A DNA stretch of 64,000 nt from positions 5,019,059 through 5,083,058 of the forward strand of contig NC_054744.1 in the NCBI RefSeq assembly GCF_018143015.1. The letters run 5' to 3'. Under the pieces are notes generated by a model that was not told where the DNA came from, ran no database searches, and was given only the letters and a program-made list of their open reading frames with translations. Both the position numbers and the translations under genes were made by a program. Every line of letters starts with the position of its first letter. Position 1 is the first letter of the stretch. This DNA is from Lytechinus variegatus. Lineage: Eukaryota; Echinodermata; Echinoidea; Temnopleuroida; Toxopneustidae. Below, one piece after another: positions 33,601-46,098 of this stretch.

Positions 33601-36059
33601 TTTACAGATTTGACAATAATTACCAACTTGACTGAACCATAAAATGTTAACACAAAAGTAATTCCTCATATTCAATGAGGAATAAAACTTTGTTTTACAG
33701 GACAATAAGGAGAAAATTAGATTATTTCATAGAATACAAAAGAAAAAATGAGTGAATGACATCAACAGTCCCCTCATTTGCATACTGTCTAGGATGTGCA
33801 TATAACTGTTTTGTGAAGGGAAACTTAAAAATGTCATAACCTTCTTATTTTACATCCCATTTTGATGACATTTTCAGTGTTTTGCTTGCTGGATTTTTCT
33901 CTATTCAAATAAACTTTTTTTTTTTTTGGGGGGTTGTACCTGTCCTTTAGTAATTATGCATGATATGTCTGAGCAATATCAGAGCATATTGCATGATGTA
34001 CCAAACTCTATACTCCCCAAACCTGTGTAGGTAACTTGTGGTGTAATGTTATACACATATCATACTTCTGTGAATGTGTAGTTGCAATGCAGTGCACTTG
34101 AGAGGTTATTTACATTGTTGGACAAACATGAGATGTTTGTGCTAATATCGCAAAAGAGCTACATCCTTGTAATTTCGGTTTGAGCAGTTTAGAATTCCCC
34201 TGTACAAAAATGCCATAGGGGTTACAACTGTACAACCCTGACCGCGATTTCAATATGCGCGATCAGTTAAAAGGTGGTATCGATTTTTCACGTTCAAAGT
34301 CAATGCAGTACCGATACGACAATTTGGCTGACCGCATATTTGCATATTAAGTGCGCGTAGCTGTACTGCTCTGCTACAGTACACGTTTCCAATGGGATTT
34401 GCGCATTTTATCAACGATTTGTATGGCATCGCAGTGAGAATCCCCTCATATCTCAGAAACTAAAATAAACTGCTGCCAAGTAATTTAGTTAGGAATAGAA
34501 TAGGACTTGTACTTTCATTTTCAGCAAAAATCTCAAAGTCAATTAAAAAAAAAAAAAATTGACTGATATGATGGTTCTAATGAATGCCGACGATTTCTTC
34601 CAATGCTAATTTTTGTCTCACCTGCGAAGCAGAGTCAGACTATAGGCGCCGCTTTTCCGACGGCGGCGACGGCGTCAACATCAAATCTTAACCTAAGGTT
34701 AAGTTTTTGAAATGACGTCATAACTTAGAAAGTATATGGACCTAGTTAATAAAACTTGGCCATAAGGTTTATCAAGTATTACTGAATATCCTATCAGAGT
34801 TTCATGTCACATGACGAAGGTCAAAGGTCATTTAGGGTCAATGAACTTAGACCATGTTGGAGGAATCAACATCGAAATCTTAACCTGAGGTTAAGTTTTT
34901 GAAATGTCATCATAACTTAGAAAATATATGGACCTAGTTCATGAAACTTGGACATAAGGTTAATCAAGTATTACTGAACATCCTGCATGAGTTTCATGTC
35001 ACATGACCAAGGTCAAAGGTCATTTAGGGTCAATGAACTTTGGCCGAATTGGGGATATCTGTTGAATTCCCATCATAACTTTGAAAGTTTATGGATCTGA
35101 TTCATGAAACTTGGACATAATAGTAATCAAGCATCACTGAACATTTTGTGCAAGTTTCAGGTTTCATGATTAAGGTCAAAGGTCATTTAGGGTCAATGAA
35201 CTTTGGCCGAATCGGGGGTATCTGTTGAATTACCATCATAACTTTGAAAGTTTATGGATCTGATTCATGAAACTTGTACATAAGAGTAATCAAGTATCAC
35301 TGAACATCCTGTGCGAGTTTCAGGTCACATGATCAAGGTCAAAGGTCATGTAAGGTCAATGAACTTTGGCCATGTTGGGTTTTTTGTTGAATAACTATCA
35401 TATCTCTGTAAGTTTATTGGTCTAGTTCATAAAAAGTGGACATAAGAGTAACCATGTATCACTGAACATCTTGTGCGAGTTAGAGTAGTATTCAAAGTCA
35501 GCACTGCTGCTATATTGAACCGCGTGATGCAGGTGAGACGGCCAGAGGCATTCCACTTGTTATTTATATCCTGTGCATGTGTCACAGTGTGATGAATATT
35601 TTTTTAAGGAATTTTGTTCTTTCACTTTATACCTGCAGTCATGTCACCCAGTGTAAACAGGGATACACCCCCTATCTGGTGTTCACCATCTTCCAAGCAT
35701 CAATCAGAGAAAGAGTGTCTACCAGAGACAAGGACATTCCACCAATCTTCAAGTCTTCATCTACAGTGTACCAGGGATATCTGATGTTACTGGACTTTTG
35801 CCTGAAGTATGATCAACATAAGAATGGATTTGGCACCAATGTTCCTAATGTTCCTCGCATTCACGATGGAGAAGGTTTACAGGGATGTGCTCTTGACACC
35901 AGTCATTATCTACATTCTATGTCTGGTGTCTGGTGTAAGCCCTACTTTAAATGGGCCTTTTCAGATCAATTTTTTACTAGTATGGTGTTTGGTGTTATGT
36001 GTTCGGCTATGTGGAATATTACTCCAATGACTAGAATATGCTCAAGCCTTAATATCTGA
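30619..36059 (+). CDS. Unidentified multi-exon candidate gene (weak)
   Basis: Four blocks keep one frame when joined: 30619-30671 (donor gtaagc), 31532-31592 (donor gtaagt), 33212-33355 (acceptor cctaacag, donor gtaagt) and 35652 onward (acceptor cacccag). They encode FTCKARTGGNKTDRNKL, SKDVAENDFRMIGKKYEHQS, a coiled-coil-like piece (EALNMELDYKEVFVMMEDKL, NKLESKVKKMPRNVPPEPV) and GYTPYLVFTIFQASIRERVS followed by IPPIFKSSSTVYQGYLMLLD. Phases match at every join. Stronger acceptors nearby (31507, 33165) would give shorter or different products, so a non-coding spliced RNA or a decayed gene is equally possible. I recognise no protein family. Confidence 0.3.
30690..31280 (+). repeat. Degenerate tandem array, ~150 bp period
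   Basis: ATGAAATTTGG or close variants recur near 30770, 30928, 31068 and 31226. Each is preceded by a run such as CAATT...(C)TCATG and followed by AAGA(T/C)...GCATTTGT and TTGCCA(T)GG. Four diverged units. Confidence 0.65.
31775..32345 (+). repeat. 157 bp tandem array, four units
   Basis: Units begin ACTTGGATGATAGATGGA or ACGTGGATGGTAGATGGA at 31775, 31929, 32086 and 32243. Each contains GCATGTTATGCTGCAGTC, GGTCACATGGTAAGGTCAAA and TTTACATGCAAGACTC (lost in the last). Units are highly similar, so the array is fairly young. Every unit has AAGGTCAAAGGT. Confidence 0.9.
33405..33955. mobile_element. ~550 bp MITE, octamer-bearing family (copy 1)
   Basis: It aligns along its length with 48911-49496 and 58054-58610: GAGAAAGTTATGACA, AGTGATATG, TTTACAGATTTGACAATAA, CCAACTTGACTGAACCATAA, TCATTTGCATACTG, GGATGTGCATATAACTG, and the end TGTCCTTTAGTAA. 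The left terminus is degraded here. Confidence 0.75.
34615..35560. mobile_element. TIR element GTCTCACCTGC with internal tandem units
   Basis: The left GTCTCACCTGCGAAGCAGAG and the right GCAGGTGAGAC are inverted. A GC-rich subterminal region (GGCGCCGCTTTTCCGACGGC) is followed by four units marked by AAGGTCAAAGGTCAT at 34817, 35009, 35172 and 35335. No coding. Confidence 0.75.
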
Positions 36060-36599
36060 CTTTATGATGACTTTTATGTAGCTCCACAGAGCAGGTCCAA
36101 GCTATTTTTTCTTGCTGATACATGTAGTTGTAGTAGATGAAATAATTTACAACTTTATATTGATGAAGTTTGTATTTGTTATTATATTGTGCTGACTATT
36201 CTGCAAAAGTGGATCCAAAGGTTTTCCAGAGTTTTTCCCCTTATGAGTTTTATCTCTGGTTTTTTACCCTGGATCTACTTGTCGTGGAACTAGTCAGCAG
36301 GGGGGGGGGGGTAAAGGGAATGGGGGTGGGGTGTTTTAGGGTAAATAAGTCAAAATTGCATATGGATTAGCAACGACATCTCCCAACTTTTCTCTTTGAA
36401 GTCTTGCTCATCTTTTGATAACAAATTTTGTATGCCTGGATATGTGGGTCCAAAGTTTTTTTACACTTTGTATTGAAGGCACGCAAGATGCAAAATTGGT
36501 CAAAAGCATGATTTTTGTATGTACAAATGTACAAATCTAAGGCAAGTCCTGTCTCTTGCCAAAATTCATCAATGTAAATCAACTACTTTTATGTGAAAA

Positions 36600-37170
36600 A
36601 AACCCCTCAAAACAAGTTGAAAAACAAAGGTCCAAGGTCGCAAAGGTCATTATGAACATATATACATTCAAATATTTAATTCCTGAGATAATTGAAAAAC
36701 TATTCAAGATCAACTGCGAATTTAGTTGATAATATACCTTTATTGGAAAGGCAATGATCTTACTAGATTTTGAGGTCTGGAGGTCAATGTTCATAGAGGT
36801 CACGGTAAACCTTAAAGTATCTTTTTCTCATGATAACAAACCTTTTTAGTATTTCACCTTAAACTTTACTCGAGTACATGTATGCATATGGAAGTGGTAA
36901 TGACCTGATTAGCTATTAGGGTCATGAGGTTCAAAGGTCACATAGGTCATTATAAACAGTAATATCTTGTTCTTGCAATAAACTATAATTGTTGGGGTCT
37001 TGAGAACAAAGTACGGAGTTCATTTTATACATTGTTCCTGATTTCCAACAAACTGTTTGAGAGCTGATTGCCAATCAAAGACTCATGTATCTATCTATGA
37101 GAGGTTGATTTTTGCCAGATTTTAGGGTCACAAGGTCAGGGATCAAAGGTTACAGATGTTATCAATTCAA
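36600..37170. repeat. Degenerate AGGTCA-rich repeats
   Basis: Scattered GGTCGCAAAGGTCAT, GGTTCAAAGGTCACATAGGT and GGTCAGGGATCAAAGGTTAC in unit-like context (TTATGAACA.../TTATAAACA...). It looks like an old relative of the arrays at 31775 and 34817. Confidence 0.4.
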
Positions 37171-37184
37171 AATATTGTCCAGTA

Positions 37185-37368
37185 CTGTGTGCGCCTCACC
37201 GGCGACTGACTGGAATACTCCCCAGGGAGTGGAGGATGTGCACACATTGTGTGCGGGAATGACTGATTGAATCCGATGACCGGGGTAATAATATATCTGT
37301 GAAGCGCTTAAGCACATCGTTCCAATGTATTAAGCGCTATATAAAAGCGGATTATTATTATTAAAATA
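37185..37368 (+). repeat. SINE 3' part
   Basis: The body ends GTGAAGCGCTTAAGCACATC, ATTAAGCGCTATATAAAAGC and an ATTATTATTA tail, the common echinoderm SINE tail. I see no tRNA head. Confidence 0.65.
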
Positions 37369-39592
37369 TTAAAAGTTATGCCAGTAATATACAGATATTC
37401 TACATCTGGCAATAGCAGAGACATACATTTTGACTGTCTGCAGTCGAGAATCCCTTCCATTTCTGTCAAATTTTGCATAGTCCCACTGATATACATTTAC
37501 AATATATGGTTCCAGTTGTGTGTTCCAGTTCAGGGTTTTCCCCCCTTATTATAGTGTTTAGATAGCGCTTTGATAAACTTCCAATAATTCTAATTTTATA
37601 CAAAGTTTATGAAATTAGCAAAGCAAGTCGGGGAAGTGTTTCACAAATAGTTAAACCTGACTAAAGTCATGCTTACACCTGTAAGTATTAATATGCACAT
37701 GATAATGAGCAGTCTCATTGATTGATACATGTATGCAGTAGAGTGTATCCTCTAATTCTGATCCAACCAATATGATCATCTGTTATTTTCCACATACACT
37801 TGGAAGTTCAAGAGCAATTGTTGTTCACATTTAAATCTTTGTGGAACACCTATTTGATTTGTCTCTGACGTCACATGTTCTAGGGACAGTGTTATTCCGT
37901 TTTACGGTGATTCAAAACATGAAATGTGGTTTGGTTCTTTATTTTTTCATGTGAAAATCCATTGAAATTACTTTTGGAAAGTGGAATTCACGTATTTGCT
38001 GTGTACATTTCTATAACAAAATGGAATTTCCATTTTGGACCAAGTTTAAAACAGAGTTACAGGTTTCCAGAAACAGAAAATGCATTTTTTTTTTAAAACT
38101 GAAAATCACTGTCCCTAATGTCATGTCAGATAGCTTGGACCTGCCCTATATATGTAATGTACGATTGTCTGTACTATATACTTGCTTTGTATTCACAATC
38201 TTATTTTTCTTTCTTGAAAATAAAATGTAAGACCGGCAGCCAAGGAGATTCATTCAAGTGGGAGGACCAGAGCAGTTGACCTCATTGATTGATGGTGGTA
38301 GGCCCTGAACCTCACAAACATGGCTTCCGGTTTGGTTTGAGCTGGGATCTTCCTGACGGAATCACACAGTTAGTGACGTCACTACCAAGCGATCTATTTT
38401 TTCAGTGTGCAAAGAAGGACACTGGACACCGTTGTGCATGGTATACAACATCTATAATGTAAGTGCTTTATTGATGATTTCAATGATATTTTGTGTAGCC
38501 TACAGTATGTGAGACAATGCAATTAGTTTTCCAGCAATTAGTTCTGAGGGCAATAATTGGTTTGGGAAAATTAGGTAGCAATTTTACCCATTTTGTGCTT
38601 TTTATCCACGTTTTGCCACCATTGCGTTTTTTAAATTCATGACATTTTTTCAAATCTTTAGAATGATATTCCTTTCATGAAAATCTGTCAAAACATTATT
38701 ATTCCCAAAGGAAATTTTGAAAAATTTGTAGGGATTTCAAAAAACTCTTCTTCAATACAATACTTGCATTTTCTGTTGATCCATTGATTGTCTTCTTTCT
38801 TTATACCTTTCTGTACTATCTGCTCTAGCTGCTGCTCTAAATTCATCTTCATTTCACACTGTTGCAACAGTTTATCTGCCATGACTGATATGATAATGTA
38901 CTAGTAAGACAAAAAAAGAATTTAAAAGGAAATTTAAATAGATTTACAGACTTTGATCTTATTTAAAGTGATTAATTGCAGAACCATGATAGAGCAGGGA
39001 AAGTATTTGCAATAAATATATTCCCTATTTCTGTACATGTTAGTTTTTCGGACATACTAATTTGAGTTACTTTAAAAAAAACTGTTTGGTTCCAATCCCT
39101 TTTCACCATGAACCTAAATGTTTGGACAATGCCAAGTGTGTATCCATCATGTAAACACATAATGCGAGAGATTTAGCCAGACCTGTGTTGGATGGCAATG
39201 ATATTGTGATGTAGGTGGCTTCTCAATATCGGTTAGTCTGCCAAAAACTAAAAAAAAAAAAACGCCTTTTATCCTCAACTCTGGATAAAAAGTTTAACCC
39301 ATATTCATGAGGATTGTGTGCTTCAGTGTTTTTTCCACAATGTGTTAAGAAAAAATATTCCTTCAATCACTGCAATACAATAGTATGGAATCTAGTTGTA
39401 GAAGTGCAATGTCAAAGTTTGATTTCCATCTTTTCAGCAAGTGCTATTTGCGTGTCCACTGTGGTGTCCCTAGTTGACTCTTATTGGTGTATTCTATTGT
39501 ACCTTTTGCATGTTTGTCAAATTGTTTGACGGAGCAGTTTAGCCTATACGGCTTTGGGGCCTGGTGGCAGTGATCAAGGTCGATCAAGAACT

Positions 39593-39753
39593 GGGGCCCG
39601 TTTCATAAAGCTGTTCGTAAATTAAGAGCAACTTTAAGAACGACCGGTGATCCTTTCTTACGCGCAAAACCATCGTTAATGAGTATACCATTCGCCATAA
39701 GAAAGGATCACCAGTCGTTCTTAACTTACGAACAGCTTTATGAAACACCCACC
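39593..39753. mobile_element. Palindromic element, TTTCATAAAG class
   Basis: It starts GGGGCCCGTTTCATAAAGCT and ends AGCTTTATGAAACACCCACC. The arms with GTTCGTAAATTAAGAGCAAC match those of 12892-13060, so these two share interiors as well as termini. Confidence 0.85.
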
Positions 39754-41727
39754 TTGTTTGCACTCCAAAGGAGAGAAGAGATGAACTGTTTACGGTTGTT
39801 TGAAGAGAGCGCTGCTTACTTCTGGAGTAATGTTTCAATTGCATGCGACACTTTTGCATTTGGTCTTTGAAAATCTGGCAGTGTTGTGATAATGCTCAGG
39901 TATTCTCTGACGAAGAGGGATGGTGTTCTTTTCAACGCAGGTGTTGGTGTCAAGTGGTCTTCAAGAAATCCTGCAAGTTGTTAGACATTTCAAATGGTGA
40001 TATCTTATGAGGGGTCTGTGCCTTTGATTGTTTTACTGATACGTGGTGCCTTACAGGTGGTTTGAATGATAATAATCATGGTATCATTTGGTAGACATTA
40101 CTGCACTCTGATCTGCATGTCTCTTACTACCTAGGCTTATCACCATCTGGAATACATCCACGTTTCAGTCTGTGGGTGGGGCAGTGATCTCCCGAGATTG
40201 TCAACCTTCTGGATTCTCCATTTTCCATTCTTTCCAAGTCATTCAATTGTTGTATTGTCTGGTAGCTTTTCCTCAGGGAACTCTTAGTCATATTCTGTGT
40301 GAATGAGAATTAAATTTAGGATTGCTGTATTCAGGAAGGCAAGTTATGGAACTTGGCCTATCTTCATGTGGTTGACCAGGTCGTCTTTCAGATCACATCA
40401 TCTCTCTCCTGTGCATTGAAAACTTTGTCCGGTCCAAACCAGAGCTGCTTTTCGGACAAACCTGAAAAAATTGGTTAAGTCAGGCTTTTCCTACTGTGGT
40501 CTTAAAGGATTGCGGCATGGCCTACGGGAAGGAGCCATGGTAGGATGACCTTTTGAGACCGGAGAGTTCTGACCATGGTGATCCATGCAAGATGCTCGTC
40601 ATTCCTTGAAGGGCCTCATCAGCATCCACACTCGGTGCCATCGCCCTCAAGGGGTCAGAGCGAATGATTCTTCAAGACTTTACCATGGTATGGTATTCAG
40701 ATAAAGAGTTTTGTTGTACCTTGAAAAGCCTCGGCAGGATTTTCACATGGATCTGTTATTGTGGCAGGGACGAAGGGGCACTGTAGCCAATAAGTATGTT
40801 TGAAGGTAAGGGGTGTGTAGATTAGAGGACTTCTTCTAGTAGATTGTTTCAACGGTTCCAAAATCCAGTCTGGAATGACTTTAGGAATTTCTATTTGTTG
40901 CCGTCTGTGAAATTTGACATTCTTTCTTGATGATTGTTACAGTTGTCATTGACCTTTTGCCTAAAGCATGGATTCCTTCATCTAGTCTGGAATGAGCTGT
41001 GGAAAGTTTTATTTTGCACTGCTTCTGAAATTCCAATGATTGTCTTTTGGCTGAAGAAATCCATTCTGGAAGGAGTTTTGGGAATTTTATTGGGTGCCGT
41101 CTCAGAAATTTGACGTTGCACTTCACTTCTAGGGAACATGCATTGTATTGTGGTGATTGGTGGCGCATTGTGGGATATCAAGTGCGCTTCCTCAGGACGA
41201 GCCTATCTTGAGGGTTCGACCTGTTAGATCTAGATTCGCATATATCTTGTCATTCTGAATGCAATAGCTTTTTCTCTCAAAATTGTGTGGAAAGAAGTGA
41301 TGGATGCATACGCAAAACAAAAAAAATTGGTTCCTTTATGATGGTGAATAAAACGACCCCCCCCCAAAAAAAAAGGAGAAACCTTGTTTCTTCGTATTAA
41401 CCAAAAATGCAGTGTTCATTGAAGTTCACAGAAACACTATTGTACATGTACAAAAAAGGTGCATTTATTTGCAAATATTTCCCATCTGCTCAGGCTACTG
41501 CTCGTTTAAAAAGTAAAGCCACCCCCCCAAAAAAAATGAAGAAAAACAAATAAAAATAACGAGGAAGAAAAGAATGATGCAAAAAATACATTGGTGATTA
41601 AATGATCCATTATATTGATTAAAATTAAAAATATGGCAGTTATTATACTGTATGATTAAATTATTTAGGACTTATCAGTCATGCTTTTAAATGTTGAAAT
41701 AATGTGAAATGAAGGATTGGCAGATTT

Positions 41728-41865
41728 GGGGAGCATTTCATGAGGGGATTTGTCAGTGATTATCACTGACTAATTTGCAATCAGATAAAGTGATTTACAA
41801 TAGCTCATAACATCTGTTGGTGAAAATCACTGACAGAAATCTTCATGAAATGCCCCCCCCCCCCC
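41728..41865. mobile_element. Palindromic element, TTTCATGA terminus
   Basis: GGGGAGCATTTCATGAGG and CTTCATGAAATGCCCCCC are inverted. The arms GTCAGTGATTATCACTGAC and AAATCACTGACAGA repeat. Non-coding. Confidence 0.75.
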
Positions 41866-42639
41866 TGAGATGGATAGTATAGGGAGGTATGGAGTGAGAC
41901 CACAATTAGTGGATTAACTGGTAAATCTGTAGAAGAGGGGATAGAGGAGAAAGGGTAGATAAAAGGAAATAAGAGGGTTTTGTTCTAGGGTGAATAAAGA
42001 GATAACAAAGGAGATTAACAGACTGACGAGGGGGGGTGGGGAGGTGCTGGAAAATCAATGCATTGTCTCACATACACTTGGCTGCACAAAGTATCATTGA
42101 AATTGTAAATAAAGCACCTGCATTACAGAAGCAGTGCGTCATGCATGGCAGTGTCCAGTGCCCCGCCCTGCACACTTAAAAATAGGATGATTGGTAGTGA
42201 TGTCATGTATTGTGTGATTTTGTCTCGGAGACCTCGGCTCAGATCAGACTGACCGCCATTTTGTGAGGGTTAGGGGTTTGCCACATCATATCAAGGTCAT
42301 TTAATGCTCTGGTAACCTCTTTACTTGAATGAATCTTCTTGGCTGCCGGTCATTTTTTTTAATCAATTTTTTTTATAACTATGTATTTTCAGAGAAATAA
42401 ATTCCTTTGTAAAATGAAAATGCTTGTTTTCCAGTCATTCTTTATTTTCGCATCCATATATTGTGACCCTGCCCTTTTTTAATCCTTTATGATGTCCCCC
42501 ACCTTTTTTTTACTGTGACACTTGCTCCTGTGACAATAGCTCCTCCTCCACCAATTTCTTTGAAATGATATGGTTAGGCTTGTGATAGGTATTAATGTGC
42601 TCCTTTTTTTTTGGTAGGGGTAGGAGCAGGAGCAACTAT

Positions 42640-42870
42640 CACAAGAGCAAATCTGCCGTCCAATGACAAACGGAAGCAAGTAATTTTTTTTATTATTCTC
42701 TATACTCAATGTGACAATGAATTTGAGTCACATAGCCCCCAATTTCTGAAATATAGACCTTCCAAAATGTATATATTATACATGCTCTGTATAAAACAGG
42801 TTTTATTGTACTAAGAAACATGCTCCATAGAGTTGCTTCCTTTTTTTTGCCATTGGACGGCAGAAATGTC
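42640..42870. mobile_element. Short inverted-repeat element
   Basis: CTGCCGTCCAATGACAAAC followed by GGAAGCAAG (42651-42680) is the inverse of GTTGCTTCCTTTTTTTTGCC and ATTGGACGGCAG (42831-42863), with an AT-rich centre. Confidence 0.6.
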
Positions 42871-42893
42871 ACAAAAAACCTTTATGCATGCCT

Positions 42894-43054
42894 GGGGCGC
42901 CCATTGCATGAAAGTTACTATTGTGGTAACTATGCCATCCAATATTAACTACCATGATAGCAATGCTTATCAGCCAATCAGAATCAAGGATTTTATGGAG
43001 GTTACCATTGGATGGCCCAGTTACTGTTATAGTAAACTTTTATGCAATGGGCCC
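42894..43054. mobile_element. Palindromic element, TTGCATGAAAG terminus
   Basis: It starts GGGGCGCCCATTGCATGAAA and ends CTTTTATGCAATGGGCCC. The arms AGTTACTATTGTGGTAAC and TTACTGTTATAGTAAAC are inverted. Confidence 0.75.
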
Positions 43055-44710
43055 AAATGCGACATTGTTCCTGAAACCTCCAGGTTTTAAGGTTTCTTGT
43101 GGGTACTGTACAATGTAATTAAGTTAACTGAAATTTAGAACACCATTATTTAATTTTTTTATTAAAAATTATATTTTTAAGTTTGAGAAGCAAGACCAAG
43201 AAAAAAAAAGTAATTTCATATTCAGATATTTTGTTGGTAATGGCAATTTTTGGATGATCAAATTGCAAAAACCTGGTGAATAAGAAAAACCTAGATATTT
43301 TCAGCTTTTATAGAGTACTTTCAAGAACAATGTCATACTTTGGCTTGCAGCGGGTCAAGTTTAATTGCCTCCCCTTTGAGGTTTGCACATTATCCACAAA
43401 AGTCCCTTATAAATTTCCACCAAGTTGGTGAGTTTTATTGTAGCCTTTGCAGATGTGCAACCCTCACTTATCCATCCACCCCCCCCCCCCTCCATTTTTT
43501 GTTCTAAAATGTTGCAAAATTGATTGATATTGATGGTAGAATTTTCCTCCTTTCTGGAGAATATTTTTTTGTTTTAGCATTGTTTTTTTTTTTGATGAGC
43601 TTTTTCGATATCTAGCCAAAGGAATGTAAGCACAAATCTTCAAAGAGAAATATCATAAAAAGTGTTAAGTCATTGTGGATAAGTCAATAGCAATGCATTT
43701 TGCAACACAAAAGGTACAATTTCATTTGAAAGAGGGGATGCTTCATCTTGTTAAATATTTTCAAGAGTGAACTTCATAAAACGAAAATAATTTTGTTGAA
43801 CAGCTTTCGATTTTGGTTAGACATTATAAATTTGTACAATATCTTCCAAAAATGTCATCTATGTATTGTCTCAAGTTGGACTCATCTGCTTGAATGATAA
43901 TTTACAATGCGTTGAGACACAATACATTAAAGTGCATCATGGCATTGAAAAAGCAAGAATAGATTTTACTTCAAATTGGCAATGATAAATGTCATGCATT
44001 TACAACAATTTGATAAAGTTAGATTTTTAAATCGTAAATAAGCGATTTTTGGAATCGAGAAAACATGTTACTGGTATTTGTGTACCATTCTTTTGTCAAA
44101 GTTATTACTGGTTCAATAATGATAACATGCACTTGATGAAGTTCACTCTATTGCCAAGGATTGTGTGTACAGAGCATCACAAAAGGAAACCTGTTTTAGC
44201 GATAGATATATCATTCATTACATGTACATATATTTTGACCATCAATGTACATATATTACATCTATGTGTTACCAAGAAGAGGAGACTAGTAGTAGTAGGA
44301 TTTTATTTTACTTAGTAGAATTTTTAAGCAAATAATGATACTGAATATGGTTATTCCTTTTGAAATGTTTTTTTTTTCAAACTTAAAAGAATTATTTTTT
44401 GAAAATTTTTCAAAATTAAAAAAAAAATTAGGCCCGAAATTTGATAAAAAGAAATAAATATAAGGATTTTTTTCTCAATAGGAATTGGCAGCTCTGGGCT
44501 TAGTGATATTATAAGATGTGAAAAAATAATAATTTCATGACGTCAATGAAAGATCATTGTTTCCAAATGTTGAAAAAAAAATTACCCCCAATAAACTGAG
44601 AATCCCGATTTCCTCTTCTGTGAGATGCTCTTTGCACATGTATGATACAGGGGCTTTCAAAACTGAGGCGAGCATTGCTATTTTGTGCAACATAATATTG
44701 TAACAAATGA
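43055..44710. other. Intergenic stretch, no feature recognised
   Basis: AT-rich, with homopolymer runs (C-run near 43478, T-runs). I see no exon, repeat family or complete element. Confidence 0.4.
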
Positions 44711-44744
44711 TCGCACAACCAAATGTGAAAGTACCTTCAGGAGA

Positions 44745-44822
44745 GAGAAAGGAAGTGAGAGAAGATGGGTGAGAGAGAGGGAGGGAGATAGATAGACAGA
44801 TAGATAGATAAATAGATAGGGA
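44745..44822. repeat. GA/GATA microsatellite
   Basis: GAGAGAGGGAGG passes into GATAGATAGACAGATAGATA. The long minus-strand open frame here is this repeat read through. Confidence 0.9.
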
Positions 44823-44928
44823 GGTTGGAAAAGGGGGGGTATAGGGGAACAGGTTTCTTATGAAGCGCGGGTACAAGAATAAATACAAGTAGCCAAAATA
44901 AGGTGTATCAAAATGATTTACTGTCAAG

Positions 44929-45086
44929 GTGGGTGTTTCATAAAGCTCTTCGTAAAGCTCTTCGAATGACTTTATTCGTGGCCACAACATAATCTTCAGA
45001 TGCTAAGTCAGCACTGGCACAAGAAAGGTTCACCAGTTGGGCGTATAGTCAGTCGTGACTTATGAACAGCTTTATAAAACACCCAC
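44929..45086. mobile_element. Palindromic element, TTTCATAAAG class
   Basis: It starts GGTGGGTGTTTCATAAAGCT and ends ACAGCTTTATAAAACACCCAC. It keeps GGTTCACCAGT in the interior like 12892-13060, but is more diverged. Confidence 0.75.
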
Positions 45087-46098
45087 TAGGCAAAATAAAA
45101 AATATATAAATAATCTCCCCCAATCTCATTAAGCAGAGGAACTAATATATTTCAGATTTTCTTAATGCATTTCGGAAATATGCCTACCACAAGGATGAAA
45201 CAATTTTCATAATTGGACGTAAATATATTAAAGTTATGGAAATTCTGGTCTGCATGCAAATGAGGCAACTGATGACGCCACCAACCCAAGATTTCTTTGT
45301 ATTTTATTATATGGATTCTGAAAATATAAAATTCATATTTTCCTTGTTATGACGCGAAACAAGGTTTGATTTCTTCTTGTATGAGATTTCCATTGTTGCA
45401 ATCTATTTTGATTCAATGAAGATGCTTTTTGTCAAATTTGCGGAAAATGAAATAACCCCGGGCCGTTTCAAAATTATGATTGTTTTGTGAAAACAAGCGA
45501 TATTTCACAATTTCATAGCTTTCTTATTTTACATCCGATTTTGAAAAAAAGAATGATTTCGATTATTTTAATTTGCCTCTAAAAAAATATCCAAACCCAC
45601 TCTTTGTATGGTTGGACTTGCCCTTCAAAATAGTATTTCAAAACAGTCAAACGAGAAATTAGGCAAACTGGACTTTCAGTACTGTTTTGTTCATTAATTA
45701 ATAAAAAAATCTAAATGCACTGTTTTTCACTTCCCTGGAATGAATATCTAAAATACAACCCTTAAAAAGCTCTGTTATACTGTTTGTTTTATACAGATTT
45801 TTCCTTTTTATGATTTTTTTTCCGAGAGGGGGTACAGGGTATGAGCCATAGATATCTTGATATCTTCTATACATTTGCATTTAATTTGTGAACCACCATT
45901 GTCAAAATGCCTGTGATGGGCAGTGAAAACCTTCCCCTCCAAAAAGTAAAAACCGTACGTAAATACTACTCCAAACTTCGATTGGTCTTCGACCCGATTT
46001 CGGAATAAAAGGTAGTAACATTTGAAGCGAATATTAAGACATGAAACATCTTAATTTTGTAATGTTCTAAATCGTTCATTTCACTTTCATTCAAATCT

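Larger units (their letters stand above)
38232..42345. mobile_element. 4.1 kb unit with ~310 bp inverted arms
   Basis: 38232-38550 and 42045-42345 are inverted copies: GACCGGCAGCCAAGGAGATT/...CTTGGCTGCCGGTC, GACACTGGACACCGTTGTGC, AAGTGCTTTATTGATG, ATTTCAATGATATTTTGTG, TATGTGAGACAATGCA and TTTTCCAGCA. The divergence suggests an old insertion or duplication. The interior (38550-42045) has no recognisable transposase and includes a palindromic element at 39593-39753. It could also be an inverted segmental duplication. Confidence 0.65.

Noticed and set aside
35809-36030. 73-residue hydrophobic frame resembling a membrane protein
   Set aside because: Overlaps, in another frame, the more coherent candidate exon at 35652; no homology seen.
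44535-44990. 151-residue minus-strand frame
   Set aside because: Passes through a GATA microsatellite and a palindromic element; no family features.
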